The notes below the pieces were generated by a model. It was not told the DNA's origin. It saw only the letters and a program-made list of their open reading frames with translations, and did not search any database. Both the position numbers and the translations under genes were made by a program. Positions 1 to 8,105 of a stretch of 38,114 bases of DNA are shown in pieces. Source of the stretch: JABMRP01 sp964444795 (GTDB taxonomy: Bacteria; Planctomycetota; Planctomycetia; Pirellulales; Thermoguttaceae). Location: contig CAYUIQ010000062.1 in NCBI GenBank assembly GCA_964444795.1, positions 1 through 38,114 on the forward strand. The letters are read 5' to 3'. The stretch's first letter is position 1. Each line of letters begins with the position of its first letter.

Positions 1-1
1 G

Positions 2-328
2 ATCGAATACCCCTGGGGATGGATCCGCTGGCTAATGAGTTCCAAGCTCGATCCGAAGGCGGAGATGACGTTCGGTCTGGTGCAACTCAACGCCGCCCAA
101 CGCAATCCCATGCACGTCCATGCCAACTGCGAAGAGCATCTTTACGTGCTCTCCGGCTCCTGCGAGCACGTGCTCGGCGACAAAACTCTCGTGCTGGGCA
201 AGGGCGACGTCCTCCGCATCCCGCGGGGCGTTCCGCACAAGGCGCGAACCTTTCCCAAAGAGCCGATGCTGGCCGTCATCGTCTACAGTTCCGGCGACCG
301 GCAGTTCGAAGTGGTGGAAGAGAGATAA
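2..328 (+). CDS. Cupin-domain protein (5' end outside window)
   Basis: The reading frame is open to the first base of the window and ends with TAA at 326-328, so the start lies upstream. The visible 108 residues form a small beta-barrel cupin. The motif HVHANCEEHLYVLSG (HxH followed by E about six residues on) is the first metal-binding cupin motif, and GDVLRIPRGVPH is the second, with its conserved G, P and H. Residues read before the ATG at 35 (IEYPWGWIRWL) fit the family, so that ATG is probably internal. Such proteins bind a metal and act as small epimerases, isomerases or sugar/mannose-phosphate-like enzymes, or only as binding proteins; the substrate cannot be read here. It converges on the minus-strand radical SAM gene 38 bp downstream. 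Confidence 0.85.
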   Translation: MEYPWGWIRWLMSSKLDPKAEMTFGLVQLNAAQRNPMHVHANCEEHLYVLSGSCEHVLGDKTLVLGKGDVLRIPRGVPHKARTFPKEPMLAVIVYSSGDRQFEVVEER

Positions 329-366
329 TCCGAGCTTCTCGGGAAACGGTAGGGTGATCCTACGGA

Positions 367-2313
367 CTACTTGCGATGTGGACGGTAGCCGCCGGTATCC
401 TTTGCTCGTCGGCGCGGGGGTTTCTTTTTCGTTCGCGCTTCTTTGGGTGGCGTGGCGCGGATCAGACAGTCGGCGCCGGGGCCGATGAGATCGGTGCGGC
501 CGGCCTCTTCCAAGGCGCGGCGTACGTCGAAGTAGTTTTCCGGCCGGTAGGATTGCAGCAGGGCGCGTTGCATGCGTCGCTGATTGGCACCTTTGGCCAC
601 GTAGACTTCCTCGCCGGTCATCGGGTCGATGCCCGTGTGATACATGCAGGTGGCTACGTCGAACGGGCCGGGGATGAAGTCCTGGACCTGTTCGATGCGG
701 TAGTTGTTCTGCTTCAGATAGACGGCCAGATCGATCATCGCCGGCAAGTCGCTGCCCGGGTGGCCGGCGATGAAGTAGGGCACGAGGTATTGCTCTTTAC
801 CCGCTTTGCGCGAGACCTTGGCGAACTTCCGGGCGAAGGACTCGAAATTTTCGATCGAGGGTTTCTTCATCATCCGCAACACGTCCGGATCGCTGTGTTC
901 GGGGGCCACCTTGAGATGCCCGCCGACGTGATGGGCGGCCAATTCTTCGAGGTACAACGGGTCGCGCTGGGCCAGATCCATCCGCAAACCCGAGGCCACC
1001 AACACACGTCGCACACCCTCTTGCCCCCGAGCCGCCTTCATCAACTCGCGTAACGGGCCGTGGTCGGTGTCCAGTAGTCTGCAGATCGTCGGATGCACGC
1101 AACTGGGGCGGCGGCATTTCGCCTGCACTTCCGGACGCGTGCAGGCCATGCGATACATGTTGGCCGTCGGGCCACCAATGTCGCTGATCGTGCCCTTGAA
1201 ATCGGGCCGCTGGGCCATCCGCCGGATCTCGGCGGTGATCGACTCCCGGCTGCGACTCTGAATGATGCGCCCCTCGTGGGCGGTGATCGAACAAAACGTA
1301 CAGCCGCCAAAACATCCCCGCATGATCTGGATCGAGTCCTTGACGACCCCGAAGGCCGGGATCGGCTGCTTGCCGTAAACCGGATGCGGAAGCCGCGTGT
1401 AGGGCAGCCCGTAAACGCGGTCCATCTCCGCCTCTCCCAACGGCTCGGCCGGCGGATTCACCACCACCGCCTCGCGATCGTGATACTGCACCAACCGCCG
1501 GGCGTTGTGTGGGTTGGTCTCGTGATGGGCAAGCCGTGTCATCCGGGCGAACGCGCGGGGGTCGGTCGAAACGGCTTCGAACGTGGGCAACTCGATCGTG
1601 TTCTCGGTCGGTGGCCTTTCGCTGGCACCCAGCCGATACGCCACGCCCGGCAAGTCGCGCAATGCGGCAATCGGTTCACCGGCGTCCAACCGGCGGACGA
1701 TCTCCACCACGGCCCGTTCGCCCATGCCGAAGACCAGCAGGTCGGGCTTGGCATCGAGCAGAATGGAACGGCGAACCTTATCGCTCCAGTAGTCGTAATG
1801 GGCCAGTCTCCGCAAACTGGCCTCCACTCCGCCGGCGATCACCGGCACCCCCTTGTAGGCTTCGCGTGCCCGCTGGCAATAGGCCAGGGTCGCCCGATTC
1901 GGGCGCCGTCCGATCTGGCCGCCGGGACTGTAAGCGTCGTCGTTGCGGACCTTTCGGTTGGCCGTGTAGTGGTTGATCATCGAGTCCATGTTGCCGGCGC
2001 TGACGGCAAAGCATAACCGCGGCCGACCGAACGTCTGCCAGGGCTTGCAGGAGTGCCAATCCGGCTGACTGAGGATGGCCACCCGATAGCCCTCGGCCTC
2101 AAGCAGGCGTCCCAACAGGGCCATCGCGAAGCTGGGATGATCGACGTAGGCGTCGCCGGTGACGAACACGACGTCGACGGATTCCCAGCCCCGGGCCGCA
2201 ACCTCCTCGGCCGTCATCGGCAGCGGGTCGGCGGAGGCGGTGAAAGTCGGAACGTTTTGAGCGGCCGGCATGCGGAATCCGTGTGGGAAATGAGAGAACA
2301 GCACTCCAACCAC
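367..2313 (-). CDS. YgiQ family radical SAM protein (UPF0313)
   Basis: A 648-residue protein with the YgiQ layout. The N-terminal part carries VTGDAYVDHPSF and SQPDW (cobalamin-binding-like region of the family). The radical SAM core follows, with the 4Fe-4S cysteines in RGCFGGCTFC (Cys334, Cys338, Cys341), then a DUF3362-type C-terminal region and a basic tail rich in K and R. The family is widespread, cytoplasmic and still without a settled substrate. The start is uncertain. ATG at 2313 gives about 30 residues before the conserved PMTAEEV segment, as in the E. coli protein; ATG at 2271 (MPAAQN) is equally possible, and neither has a good ribosome binding site. The gene is divergent from the methyltransferase at 2436 and ends in TAG at 367-369. 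Confidence 0.92.
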   Translation of the reverse strand: MVGVLFSHFPHGFRMPAAQNVPTFTASADPLPMTAEEVAARGWESVDVVFVTGDAYVDHPSFAMALLGRLLEAEGYRVAILSQPDWHSCKPWQTFGRPRLCFAVSAGNMDSMINHYTANRKVRNDDAYSPGGQIGRRPNRATLAYCQRAREAYKGVPVIAGGVEASLRRLAHYDYWSDKVRRSILLDAKPDLLVFGMGERAVVEIVRRLDAGEPIAALRDLPGVAYRLGASERPPTENTIELPTFEAVSTDPRAFARMTRLAHHETNPHNARRLVQYHDREAVVVNPPAEPLGEAEMDRVYGLPYTRLPHPVYGKQPIPAFGVVKDSIQIMRGCFGGCTFCSITAHEGRIIQSRSRESITAEIRRMAQRPDFKGTISDIGGPTANMYRMACTRPEVQAKCRRPSCVHPTICRLLDTDHGPLRELMKAARGQEGVRRVLVASGLRMDLAQRDPLYLEELAAHHVGGHLKVAPEHSDPDVLRMMKKPSIENFESFARKFAKVSRKAGKEQYLVPYFIAGHPGSDLPAMIDLAVYLKQNNYRIEQVQDFIPGPFDVATCMYHTGIDPMTGEEVYVAKGANQRRMQRALLQSYRPENYFDVRRALEEAGRTDLIGPGADCLIRATPPKEARTKKKPPRRRAKDTGGYRPHRK

Positions 2314-2435
2314 ATTTTATGCCGTCTCTTGCCCGGCGGATAGCCGGTCTGGCGGCGATTCGCATTGGAAGGAGGTGCCACATCGGCGATAATGTCCGGA
2401 CAAGAGAAATCGCATCTCCCGTAACGGAAAGCCTG

Positions 2436-3551
2436 ATGTCGAAGTCCGACATTCCTCCGAAGCTCGCTGGCCGATTGATCGGCGGCCTGTGGCGACGAGC
2501 GCGCCGTGCCTGGCGACGCCTAACTCTCGGCAACCGGCCGCCACCGGTCGAGGTGGCTTGGCAACGGCTGTGTCGCTGGGGAGACGAAATTGCCGCGGCC
2601 GAGTCGCCGACCGACGAAGCGGCCTACTGCGAACTGCTCGCCGGATGCATCGAAACGGCCCGCTCCTACGGCGCTCGGGAAATCGCCGACCGGTGGACCG
2701 AGCGGTTGTCCGACATGCAACAAAGTGAAGGCCGTTCACATTGCGAGGGCGTCTATCAGCCCGTTGAAGAAGGTTCATCCGGGAAGGGTGCCTGGGGTCG
2801 AGTTGCGAGGAACGAGCAACGAGCCCCCAGTACGCAACGAACTGGGGGCTCGCTGCGCTCGACCCCAGGCACCTGCCACCTTCCCGGAAATTCCCGGATG
2901 AACCTTGAGAAAGGGGCATCTGTAGAGACCGCCTGGACGACCAAGCACTACCTCGATGCCGCGCTGCTTCGCGTCAAAGCCGCCTTCGAGGATCAGTGGG
3001 CGAGTTTTCCCACGGAGATCGACCCGGCCGATGGTCGTATGCGGGCGGTGCGAGCGTGGTTTGATAACTTACCGCATGACGCCCGGGTGGCCGACGTCGG
3101 GTGCGGTCGCGGCCGTTTTCTCAAACGTCTGGCCGGCGAGTTCCCCGAGGCTCGGCTCACCGGCGTCGACGTCTCGCCCGCCATGCTGGGCGAACTTCCG
3201 CCGGGCATTGAACCGCTGGAAGGCAGCCTGCTGGACATTCCCGCGGCCGAGGCCACCTTCGACGGCGCATTGGCCGTCGAATCACTCGAACACTCGCTAC
3301 TGCCCGAGCGGGCGGTGGCCGAGTTATGCCGGATCGTTCGGGCCGGCGGTCGCGTATTGATTATCGACAAGCACATTGCCAAGCAACCGCTTTCCGAGCA
3401 CGACCCCTGGGAACGCTGGTTCTCGCCGGAAGAACTCACCCGGTGGCTTCAGCCCTGGTGCGACGAGGTGACCGTTGTGCCCGTCTCCCACGCCGAAGGC
3501 CGCGTCGGCAACGATCTCTTCCTGGCGGCGAGCGGGCGACGGAGAGCGTGA
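2436..3551 (+). CDS. Class I SAM-dependent methyltransferase with N-terminal extension
   Basis: The start ATG at 2436 has GGAAAG 7-8 bases upstream and gives 371 residues; the frame is open further upstream without support. Residues about 1-110 are a basic then helical N-terminal part that I do not recognise. The methyltransferase domain begins near residue 155 (MNLEKG at 2898). Motif I is VADVGCGRGRF, followed by the acidic LTGVDVSPAML that would contact SAM ribose, and a later FDGALAVESLEH matches the motif II region. It resembles Methyltransf_11 proteins; the substrate is unknown. The linker between the two parts is encoded by a nested palindrome (2770-2906) that reads through in frame. 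Without that element the gene might once have been a shorter linker or two separate genes. Its stop abuts the convergent gene that ends at 3552. Confidence 0.85.
   Translation: MSKSDIPPKLAGRLIGGLWRRARRAWRRLTLGNRPPPVEVAWQRLCRWGDEIAAAESPTDEAAYCELLAGCIETARSYGAREIADRWTERLSDMQQSEGRSHCEGVYQPVEEGSSGKGAWGRVARNEQRAPSTQRTGGSLRSTPGTCHLPGNSRMNLEKGASVETAWTTKHYLDAALLRVKAAFEDQWASFPTEIDPADGRMRAVRAWFDNLPHDARVADVGCGRGRFLKRLAGEFPEARLTGVDVSPAMLGELPPGIEPLEGSLLDIPAAEATFDGALAVESLEHSLLPERAVAELCRIVRAGGRVLIIDKHIAKQPLSEHDPWERWFSPEELTRWLQPWCDEVTVVPVSHAEGRVGNDLFLAASGRRRA
2770..2906. repeat. Nested 137-bp palindromic element inside a CDS
   Basis: Three inverted repeats are nested one inside the other. The outer arms AAGGTTCATCCGGGAA (2770-2785) and their exact complement (2891-2906) are 16 bp. 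The middle arms GGTGCCTGGGGTCGAG (2787-2802) and complement (2858-2873) are also perfect 16 bp. The inner arms GAGCCCCCAGT (2821-2831) and ACTGGGGGCTC (2841-2851) are perfect 11 bp. The element has no stop in the methyltransferase frame, so it encodes a low-complexity linker rich in G, S, R and T. The pattern is that of a REP/MITE-like palindrome that entered a gene. Confidence 0.88.
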
Positions 3552-5669
3552 TCACCCCGCCGCCGGCGCCGCCCGCTGGCTGGTCAAGCTATCGAGAGCG
3601 GCCAGGACTGCTTCGCGGCCGGAGACGGCTTCGCGACAGGTGGAGTTCTCGCATAGATAGATCGTCGGACTGGGCGACTCGGACTCCTTGCCGGAGAAAA
3701 GACCCTCCAGCGAAGTCGACCGGCCGCCCGTCGCCGCGTCCGACTCTCGATAGGCGACGATTCGGCTGGGCAGGAAGCGGCGGTGCAATTCGTCCAGCAC
3801 GTCGACCGTCGCCCGATCTCCGGAGGGGCCCATGACGACGATCTCCGGCGTCGGCCCCAAGGCCGTGTCCAATGCCAAGAGCATTTGCCCCGTGGCCATT
3901 GGAGCCCGGTCCATCATCTCCCGGCACGCGGACAACGCTTCACGGGCGGCGGCGAGGTAATCATCGCGGCCACACAACTTCCCCAATCGGAGCAAGACCG
4001 TGGCCGCCAAACCATCGGCGCTGGGCACCGATCCGTCGACGATTTGCCGGGGGCGCACGATCAACCGCTGATGGTCGTCGGCCGTATAGAAGAAACCGCC
4101 ACGCCGCGGATCGGCGAATCGGGCGATCATGTCGTCGGCCAATTCCACCGCCGCATCGATCCAGCGTTCGTCGAACCGGGTTTCATACAACGTGACCAGT
4201 GCGCCGGCCACCGCCGCGTAGTCGTCGAGATAGGCCGCGCCGCCGGGCTGTCCGCGCCGCCAAGACCGCAACAACCGGCCCTCGGAGTCGCGCAGATGAG
4301 TAAGAACAAACTCGGCCGCCCGTTCGGCCGCCTCGGTATAGCGAGGCTGGCGAAGCACGACCCCGCCACGAGCCAGCGCGTCGATCATCAGGCCGTTCCA
4401 GCAGGCCAACACCTTGTCGTCTCGGGCCGGCCGCGGGCGATGCTCTCGTGCGGCGAACAGTGTCTTTTGTGTGGCGGAAAGCTCGTCCTCCAGCTCCTCG
4501 ACCGCTGGCCCCAGCACCTCGGTCCAGTGGGTCAAAGGCTGGGGGAGATGGAGGATATTCTTGCCCTCGAAATTCCCGGCTTCGCTCACATCAAACACAC
4601 GGCAAAACGTATCGGCCACCGAGGGGTTCGATTCGTCATGCAACAGGGCGTCGATCTCCGACCGCTCCCACAGATAGAACGTTCCTTCGCGGCCCTCGCT
4701 ATCGGCGTCTTCGGCCGCGTGGAATCCGCCTTCCGGATCGGTCATGTCGCGGAGTACGTAGTCGAGTGTACGCTCGGCAACCCGCGCGTACTCGGGGTTT
4801 CCGGTCGCCTGGAACGCACTCAGATAACAACCCCCCAGCAGAGCATTGTCGTAGAGCATCTTCTCGAAATGAGGTACCAGCCACTGCCGGTCGACGCTAT
4901 AGCGATGGAAGCCGCCGCCCAGGTGATCGTGGATCCCGCCGGCGGCCATTCGGTCCAGGGTGGTGGTGACCATGGAGAGCAGGGCCGGTTTCCCCGTGCG
5001 GAACCAGCGGCGGAGCAAGACCTCCAGATCGATTGGCCGGGGAAACTTCGGCGCCGGACCAAAGCCGCCGTACTCGTGGTCGAAGGCGCGTTCCAACTCC
5101 AGCTCGACCGTGCGCAGCGGTCCGTCGCCGGGCGTGTCGCCGCGCGGATCGGCCAGGTCCATTTCCGTCGCCTGACTGAGGAAGTCGGTCAGCTTTTCGG
5201 CGTTGTGCAGGATCTGGTGAGGACGCCTCTTCCACGCCGCGGCGATCGCTTCGAGCACGCCCAGGAAACCGGGCTGACCGGGTACCGACGATCTGGCCGG
5301 CCAATAGGTTCCTCCGAAGAAGGGTTTGCCCTCGGGCGTCAGGAAGACCGACAGCGGCCAACCGCCGCGGCCGACCATCACTTGCACCGCCTCCATATAG
5401 ATATGGTCCAAGTCGGGCCGTTCCTCGCGATCGACCTTGACGGCCACGAAATGCTCGTTCAAGAACGCGGCGATCTGCTCGTCGCGGAAGCTTTCGTGCT
5501 CCATCACATGGCACCAATGGCAGGCGGAGTAGCCGATGGAAAGAAAAATCGGCTTCTTCCCCAATCGGGCCGCCCCCAGTGCTTCCGCTCCCCAAGGATG
5601 CCAATCGACCGGGTTGTCGGCATGTTGCAGGAGATACGGACTGGACTCGTCTCGTAAGTGATTCGTCAT
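3552..5669 (-). CDS. Thioredoxin-fold DUF255 protein (YyaL/SPATA20 family)
   Basis: The ATG at 5669 (MTNHLRDESSPYL) is chosen because the family begins with this N-L-x-x-E-x-S-P-Y-L-x-x-H motif. The frame is open up to 5840, but that extension crosses a dispersed repeat. The product is 705 residues, normal for the family. Residues about 1-170 form the DUF255 thioredoxin-like domain with the CHWC site in GYSACHWCHVMEHESF (Cys50, Cys53). The rest is a six-hairpin glycosidase-like (alpha/alpha) domain with AEDADSEG and FHRYSVD segments typical of the family. Cytoplasmic location is likely, as no signal is seen. A redox or N-acyl sugar epimerase-like role has been suggested for the family, but the reaction is not established. 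It converges with the methyltransferase gene. Confidence 0.93.
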   Translation of the reverse strand: MTNHLRDESSPYLLQHADNPVDWHPWGAEALGAARLGKKPIFLSIGYSACHWCHVMEHESFRDEQIAAFLNEHFVAVKVDREERPDLDHIYMEAVQVMVGRGGWPLSVFLTPEGKPFFGGTYWPARSSVPGQPGFLGVLEAIAAAWKRRPHQILHNAEKLTDFLSQATEMDLADPRGDTPGDGPLRTVELELERAFDHEYGGFGPAPKFPRPIDLEVLLRRWFRTGKPALLSMVTTTLDRMAAGGIHDHLGGGFHRYSVDRQWLVPHFEKMLYDNALLGGCYLSAFQATGNPEYARVAERTLDYVLRDMTDPEGGFHAAEDADSEGREGTFYLWERSEIDALLHDESNPSVADTFCRVFDVSEAGNFEGKNILHLPQPLTHWTEVLGPAVEELEDELSATQKTLFAAREHRPRPARDDKVLACWNGLMIDALARGGVVLRQPRYTEAAERAAEFVLTHLRDSEGRLLRSWRRGQPGGAAYLDDYAAVAGALVTLYETRFDERWIDAAVELADDMIARFADPRRGGFFYTADDHQRLIVRPRQIVDGSVPSADGLAATVLLRLGKLCGRDDYLAAAREALSACREMMDRAPMATGQMLLALDTALGPTPEIVVMGPSGDRATVDVLDELHRRFLPSRIVAYRESDAATGGRSTSLEGLFSGKESESPSPTIYLCENSTCREAVSGREAVLAALDSLTSQRAAPAAG

Positions 5670-5771
5670 GTGATGCGGGAACCCGGGGACCGACGTGGCG
5701 GAAAACGATTTCACGGGCGGCTCTTGGCCGTCCGGTGTAATCTTAGCCGGGATTGCCCGCGGGACCATCGC

Positions 5772-5833
5772 GGTAGCTACGATCGCCAGGCCGTGGACCA
5801 AGCTGCATTCCACCGTCTGGCGACGGTAGCTAC
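5772..5833. repeat. Dispersed inverted repeat, copy 1 (GTAGCTACG family)
   Basis: The left arm GTAGCTACGATCGCCAGG (from 5773, continuing CCGTGG) faces a right arm that starts CCACCGTCTGGCGACGGTAG (5810 on). The arms match at about 20 of 24 positions around a short spacer. It lies between the PanB and YyaL-type genes, both on minus. A second copy sits at 7862-7925. No protein is encoded, so it is read as a REP/MITE-like intergenic palindrome. Confidence 0.8.
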
Positions 5834-5864
5834 GGCACACGGGGAGACACTTTGGCCGATGGCA

Positions 5865-6665
5865 CTATTGAAACGTCTGCTCGGCCCCGGGAAAAGTGCC
5901 CTGGCGCACCGCGTCGCGGTATTCGGTCACCGCATCGCCGATGGTGGTTCGCACGTCGGCGAATTTGCGCACATGTCGCGGCGGACGCCCGGGAGTGAGT
6001 CCGATCATGTCGTTGACGACCAGAATCTGCCCGTCGCATCCGGTACCCGCTCCGATGCCGATCGTGGGGATCTGCAAGGATTCGGTGATTCGGCGGGCGA
6101 TTTCCTCGGGGATGCACTCCAAAACAATCGCAAACGCGCCGGCTTGCTGGGCCGATTCAGCGTCGGCCAGAAGCTGCTCCGTGTCGCGCTGGACCTGATA
6201 ACCACCCAATTGGAGCACATTCTGCGGGCGCAACCCACAATGGGCCATCACCGGAATGCCCGCCGAGACCAGCGCGGCGATGGTGCCCGCCTGCTCGACG
6301 CCCCCCTCGATCTTGACGGCCTGGCATCCGGTCCGCTTCAACACCTTGGCGCCCGCGGCGATCGCCTTGTTTTGGCCGCAGTGGAAGCTCCCAAACGGCA
6401 TGTCGACCACGACCAGGGCATGGCGCACCGCCCGGGCGACCATCCGCCCGTGGTAGATCATCTCGCCGAGCGTGACGGGCAGCGTATTGGCTCGCCCCTG
6501 GACGACCATTCCCAGGCTGTCGCCGACCAGAATCCCCTCGATGCCCGTGGTGTCGAGCAGGGCGGCCATCGTGGCATCGTAGGCCGTCAACATGCTGATT
6601 TTCTCGCCGGAAGCCTTGAGAGCGGCGAACTGCGGAACGGTGATCTGCTTGCTCTGGGAAGACAT
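5865..6665 (-). CDS. panB: 3-methyl-2-oxobutanoate hydroxymethyltransferase
   Basis: The 266-residue product is a full-length PanB. It transfers a hydroxymethyl group from 5,10-methylene-tetrahydrofolate to 2-oxoisovalerate, giving ketopantoate, the first step of pantothenate and coenzyme A synthesis in the cytoplasm. Family landmarks run in order: MLTAYDATMA near the N-terminus, LVGDSLGMVVQG with the Mg-binding Asp, VVVDMPFGSF with the second Mg-binding Asp, VKIEGG with the ketoacid/Mg region Lys and Glu, GIPVMAHCGLRPQ, ECIPEEIA with the catalytic Glu, and the glycine-rich IGIGAGTGCDGQ. The start ATG at 6665 gives the normal N-terminus. No other pantothenate genes are adjacent, and the neighbours look unrelated. 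Confidence 0.97.
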   Translation of the reverse strand: MSSQSKQITVPQFAALKASGEKISMLTAYDATMAALLDTTGIEGILVGDSLGMVVQGRANTLPVTLGEMIYHGRMVARAVRHALVVVDMPFGSFHCGQNKAIAAGAKVLKRTGCQAVKIEGGVEQAGTIAALVSAGIPVMAHCGLRPQNVLQLGGYQVQRDTEQLLADAESAQQAGAFAIVLECIPEEIARRITESLQIPTIGIGAGTGCDGQILVVNDMIGLTPGRPPRHVRKFADVRTTIGDAVTEYRDAVRQGTFPGAEQTFQ

Positions 6666-6967
6666 CGAACTGTGTGTCTCACGGCCAAGAAGAGGGGTGT
6701 CATGAAAACAGATAAACGGCGAACCGAGCCCCGAGGTACGTCATTCTACGGCTCGATGCCCCCGAGCAAAAGGGGGCGTTTTCCCGAGAAGATGCTTCTC
6801 AAACGGCTTGCCACCGGGTATCCTCAAATACAAGCGAAACCGCGACGGCCCCGGGAAAGAGGGTAGGCCCCCTTTCGCCGGCACACCCCGAAACGTGCTT
6901 TGCATGAACGGCACCTGCCCCCATTTTCCCTCGCCGCATCTCCGGAAACCCAGGGAGGTCAAAACCC
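6666..6967. other. Intergenic region between divergent panB and a secreted-protein gene
   Basis: No convincing gene is present. Small open frames here look like chance in GC-rich DNA. The region holds an orphan hairpin pair with a U-tract (6725-6782). It also has the stretch GGCACCTGCCCCCATTTTCC (6921-6940), similar in style to palindrome-associated sequence elsewhere in the window, and the ribosome binding site GGAGGT at 6954-6959 for the gene at 6968. Confidence 0.6.
6758..6782 (+). terminator. Orphan intrinsic-terminator-like hairpin
   Basis: GCCCCC (6758-6763), loop GAGCAAAA and GGGGGC (6772-6777) are followed by GTTTT. A weaker hairpin with CGAGCC and GGCTCG arms precedes it (about 6725-6754). 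No plus-strand gene ends upstream, so it would end a short leader or small RNA that begins in the panB upstream region, or act as an attenuator for the gene at 6968. Confidence 0.5.
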
Positions 6968-7840
6968 ATGTCGATTCGGAATCTCGCCATACCCGGCGCC
7001 CTGATCGCCGCGATGTTGTCAGCCGCCGCCAGTGAGTTGCCAGCCCAACCGCGCCCGGCTCCACAACGCATCAGCGCCAAGGGCACGGTCAAAGAGGTGT
7101 ACCCGAGATTGGGGATCGTCATGACCACGGCCACGCAGCAGACGTGGCAGATCGCGATTCCCGAGTCGGCCAGCGTGAAAGTGACGGGGACCGCCGAAGA
7201 GAACTTCCTCAAGCCGGGGATGTTTATCCAGTTCAATGGAGAAGTGGACAAACGGGGCAATTACGTGCTAGGCAAAGTCGGCCAACTTCTGATCTTCAAC
7301 CCCTCACGCGAGCGCATGCCCGGCGTGTTTGGTGTCGACCCCACTCTCGGTGGCGGTGGCGAAGCCGGTGGCGGTTTTGGCGCGGGAGCGCCCATGTTCG
7401 GGCCCGCGCCTGGGGCGGAGAAACCGGGCGGACCCGCCAACAAAGGCATGGGGATGGCGCTACTCGGCGGCCAAATCTCCACGTTGCGGGGAAAGAGAAT
7501 GACCGTGATGGTCCCCAACGTCAACGCCAAGCTGCGCGTCGAACTGGCCGACGAAGTGAAGATCTCCGTGGAAGTGACCGACTACACGGTGGCCCGGGAA
7601 GGCGACGCGATCCAGATTTCGGGAACCATGATCCAGGAAGCGGTCACCCTGGAAAACGGCACCGAGGTGCCCGGCCGTGGAACGGCTCGGGATGTGGCCA
7701 TCGAGATGGCCAAGCCGCTGGTCGATCCGAAAAAGAAACCCCGAATCGTCCCGCCCCCGCGTACCCGACCGGCCCGGCCCACCAAGCCGGCCAAACCGGA
7801 CGAGCAACCCGAGGGGTTCGAGGTGGCCGAACCGAAGTAG
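6968..7840 (+). CDS. Secreted protein of unknown function, Gly/Pro-rich
   Basis: The ATG at 6968 is preceded by GGAGGT with an 8-base gap, a strong ribosome binding site. The product is 290 residues. Residues 1-27 form a signal peptide (hydrophobic core IPGALIAAMLSAAAS, cleavage near LPAQ). Two similar beta-rich segments follow, about 35-110 (RISAKGTVKEVYP..., FIQFNGEVDKRGNYVLGKV) and about 165-235 (KRMTVMVPNVNAKLRVEL..., DAIQISGTMIQ). They are separated by a Gly-rich linker, and the tail is rich in P, K and R. The segments look like small beta-barrel or OB-like repeats, which is inference from pattern only. I do not recognise a named family; similar proteins are typical of planctomycetes. 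Confidence 0.85.
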   Translation: MSIRNLAIPGALIAAMLSAAASELPAQPRPAPQRISAKGTVKEVYPRLGIVMTTATQQTWQIAIPESASVKVTGTAEENFLKPGMFIQFNGEVDKRGNYVLGKVGQLLIFNPSRERMPGVFGVDPTLGGGGEAGGGFGAGAPMFGPAPGAEKPGGPANKGMGMALLGGQISTLRGKRMTVMVPNVNAKLRVELADEVKISVEVTDYTVAREGDAIQISGTMIQEAVTLENGTEVPGRGTARDVAIEMAKPLVDPKKKPRIVPPPRTRPARPTKPAKPDEQPEGFEVAEPK

Positions 7841-7861
7841 AAACTCAGGTCTGCTTGGGCT

Positions 7862-7925
7862 GGTGGCCACGGTCGCCAGACCGTGGTCTGAGTGGCGCAT
7901 CCACGGTCGGGCGACCGTAGCTACC
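7862..7925. repeat. Dispersed inverted repeat, copy 2 (GTAGCTACG family)
   Basis: The arms at 7862-7886 (GGTGGCCACGGTCGCCAGAC...) and 7901-7925 (CCACGGTCGGGCGACCGTAG...) are complementary at 21 of 25 positions around a 14-base spacer. The core matches copy 1 at 5772-5833. It lies 21 bp after the stop of the secreted-protein gene and just before the GAPDH promoter, so it could also slow or end transcription. Confidence 0.82.
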
Positions 7926-7976
7926 CTGTTCTGACCGGGTGAAAATCGTTCACGGCGCCGCCCTTGGGGGAGGTGG

Positions 7977-8005
7977 TTGCCCAGGGGGTCGGTCCCCAGT
8001 ATAAT
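7977..8005 (+). promoter_or_regulatory. Sigma70-type promoter of the GAPDH gene
   Basis: The -35 box TTGCCC (7977-7982), a 17-bp spacer and a perfect -10 box TATAAT (8000-8005) lie about 100 bp before the GTG start at 8106. The expected start of transcription is near 8012, giving a leader of roughly 94 nt. Confidence 0.75.
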
Positions 8006-8105
8006 GCCGGGTTCTAAACGTGACTATGTGGTTAAGTAGTCGTTGCAATGTCGAAGCAGGGCCCGCCAGGGGGTTGGCCAGTTCTACCTCAAAGGAGTTG
8101 TTGCT

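Noticed and set aside
3783..5657. 624-residue open frame on plus
   Set aside because: Antisense to the DUF255/YyaL-type gene, which has the CHWC site and the family start; no domain in the plus frame.
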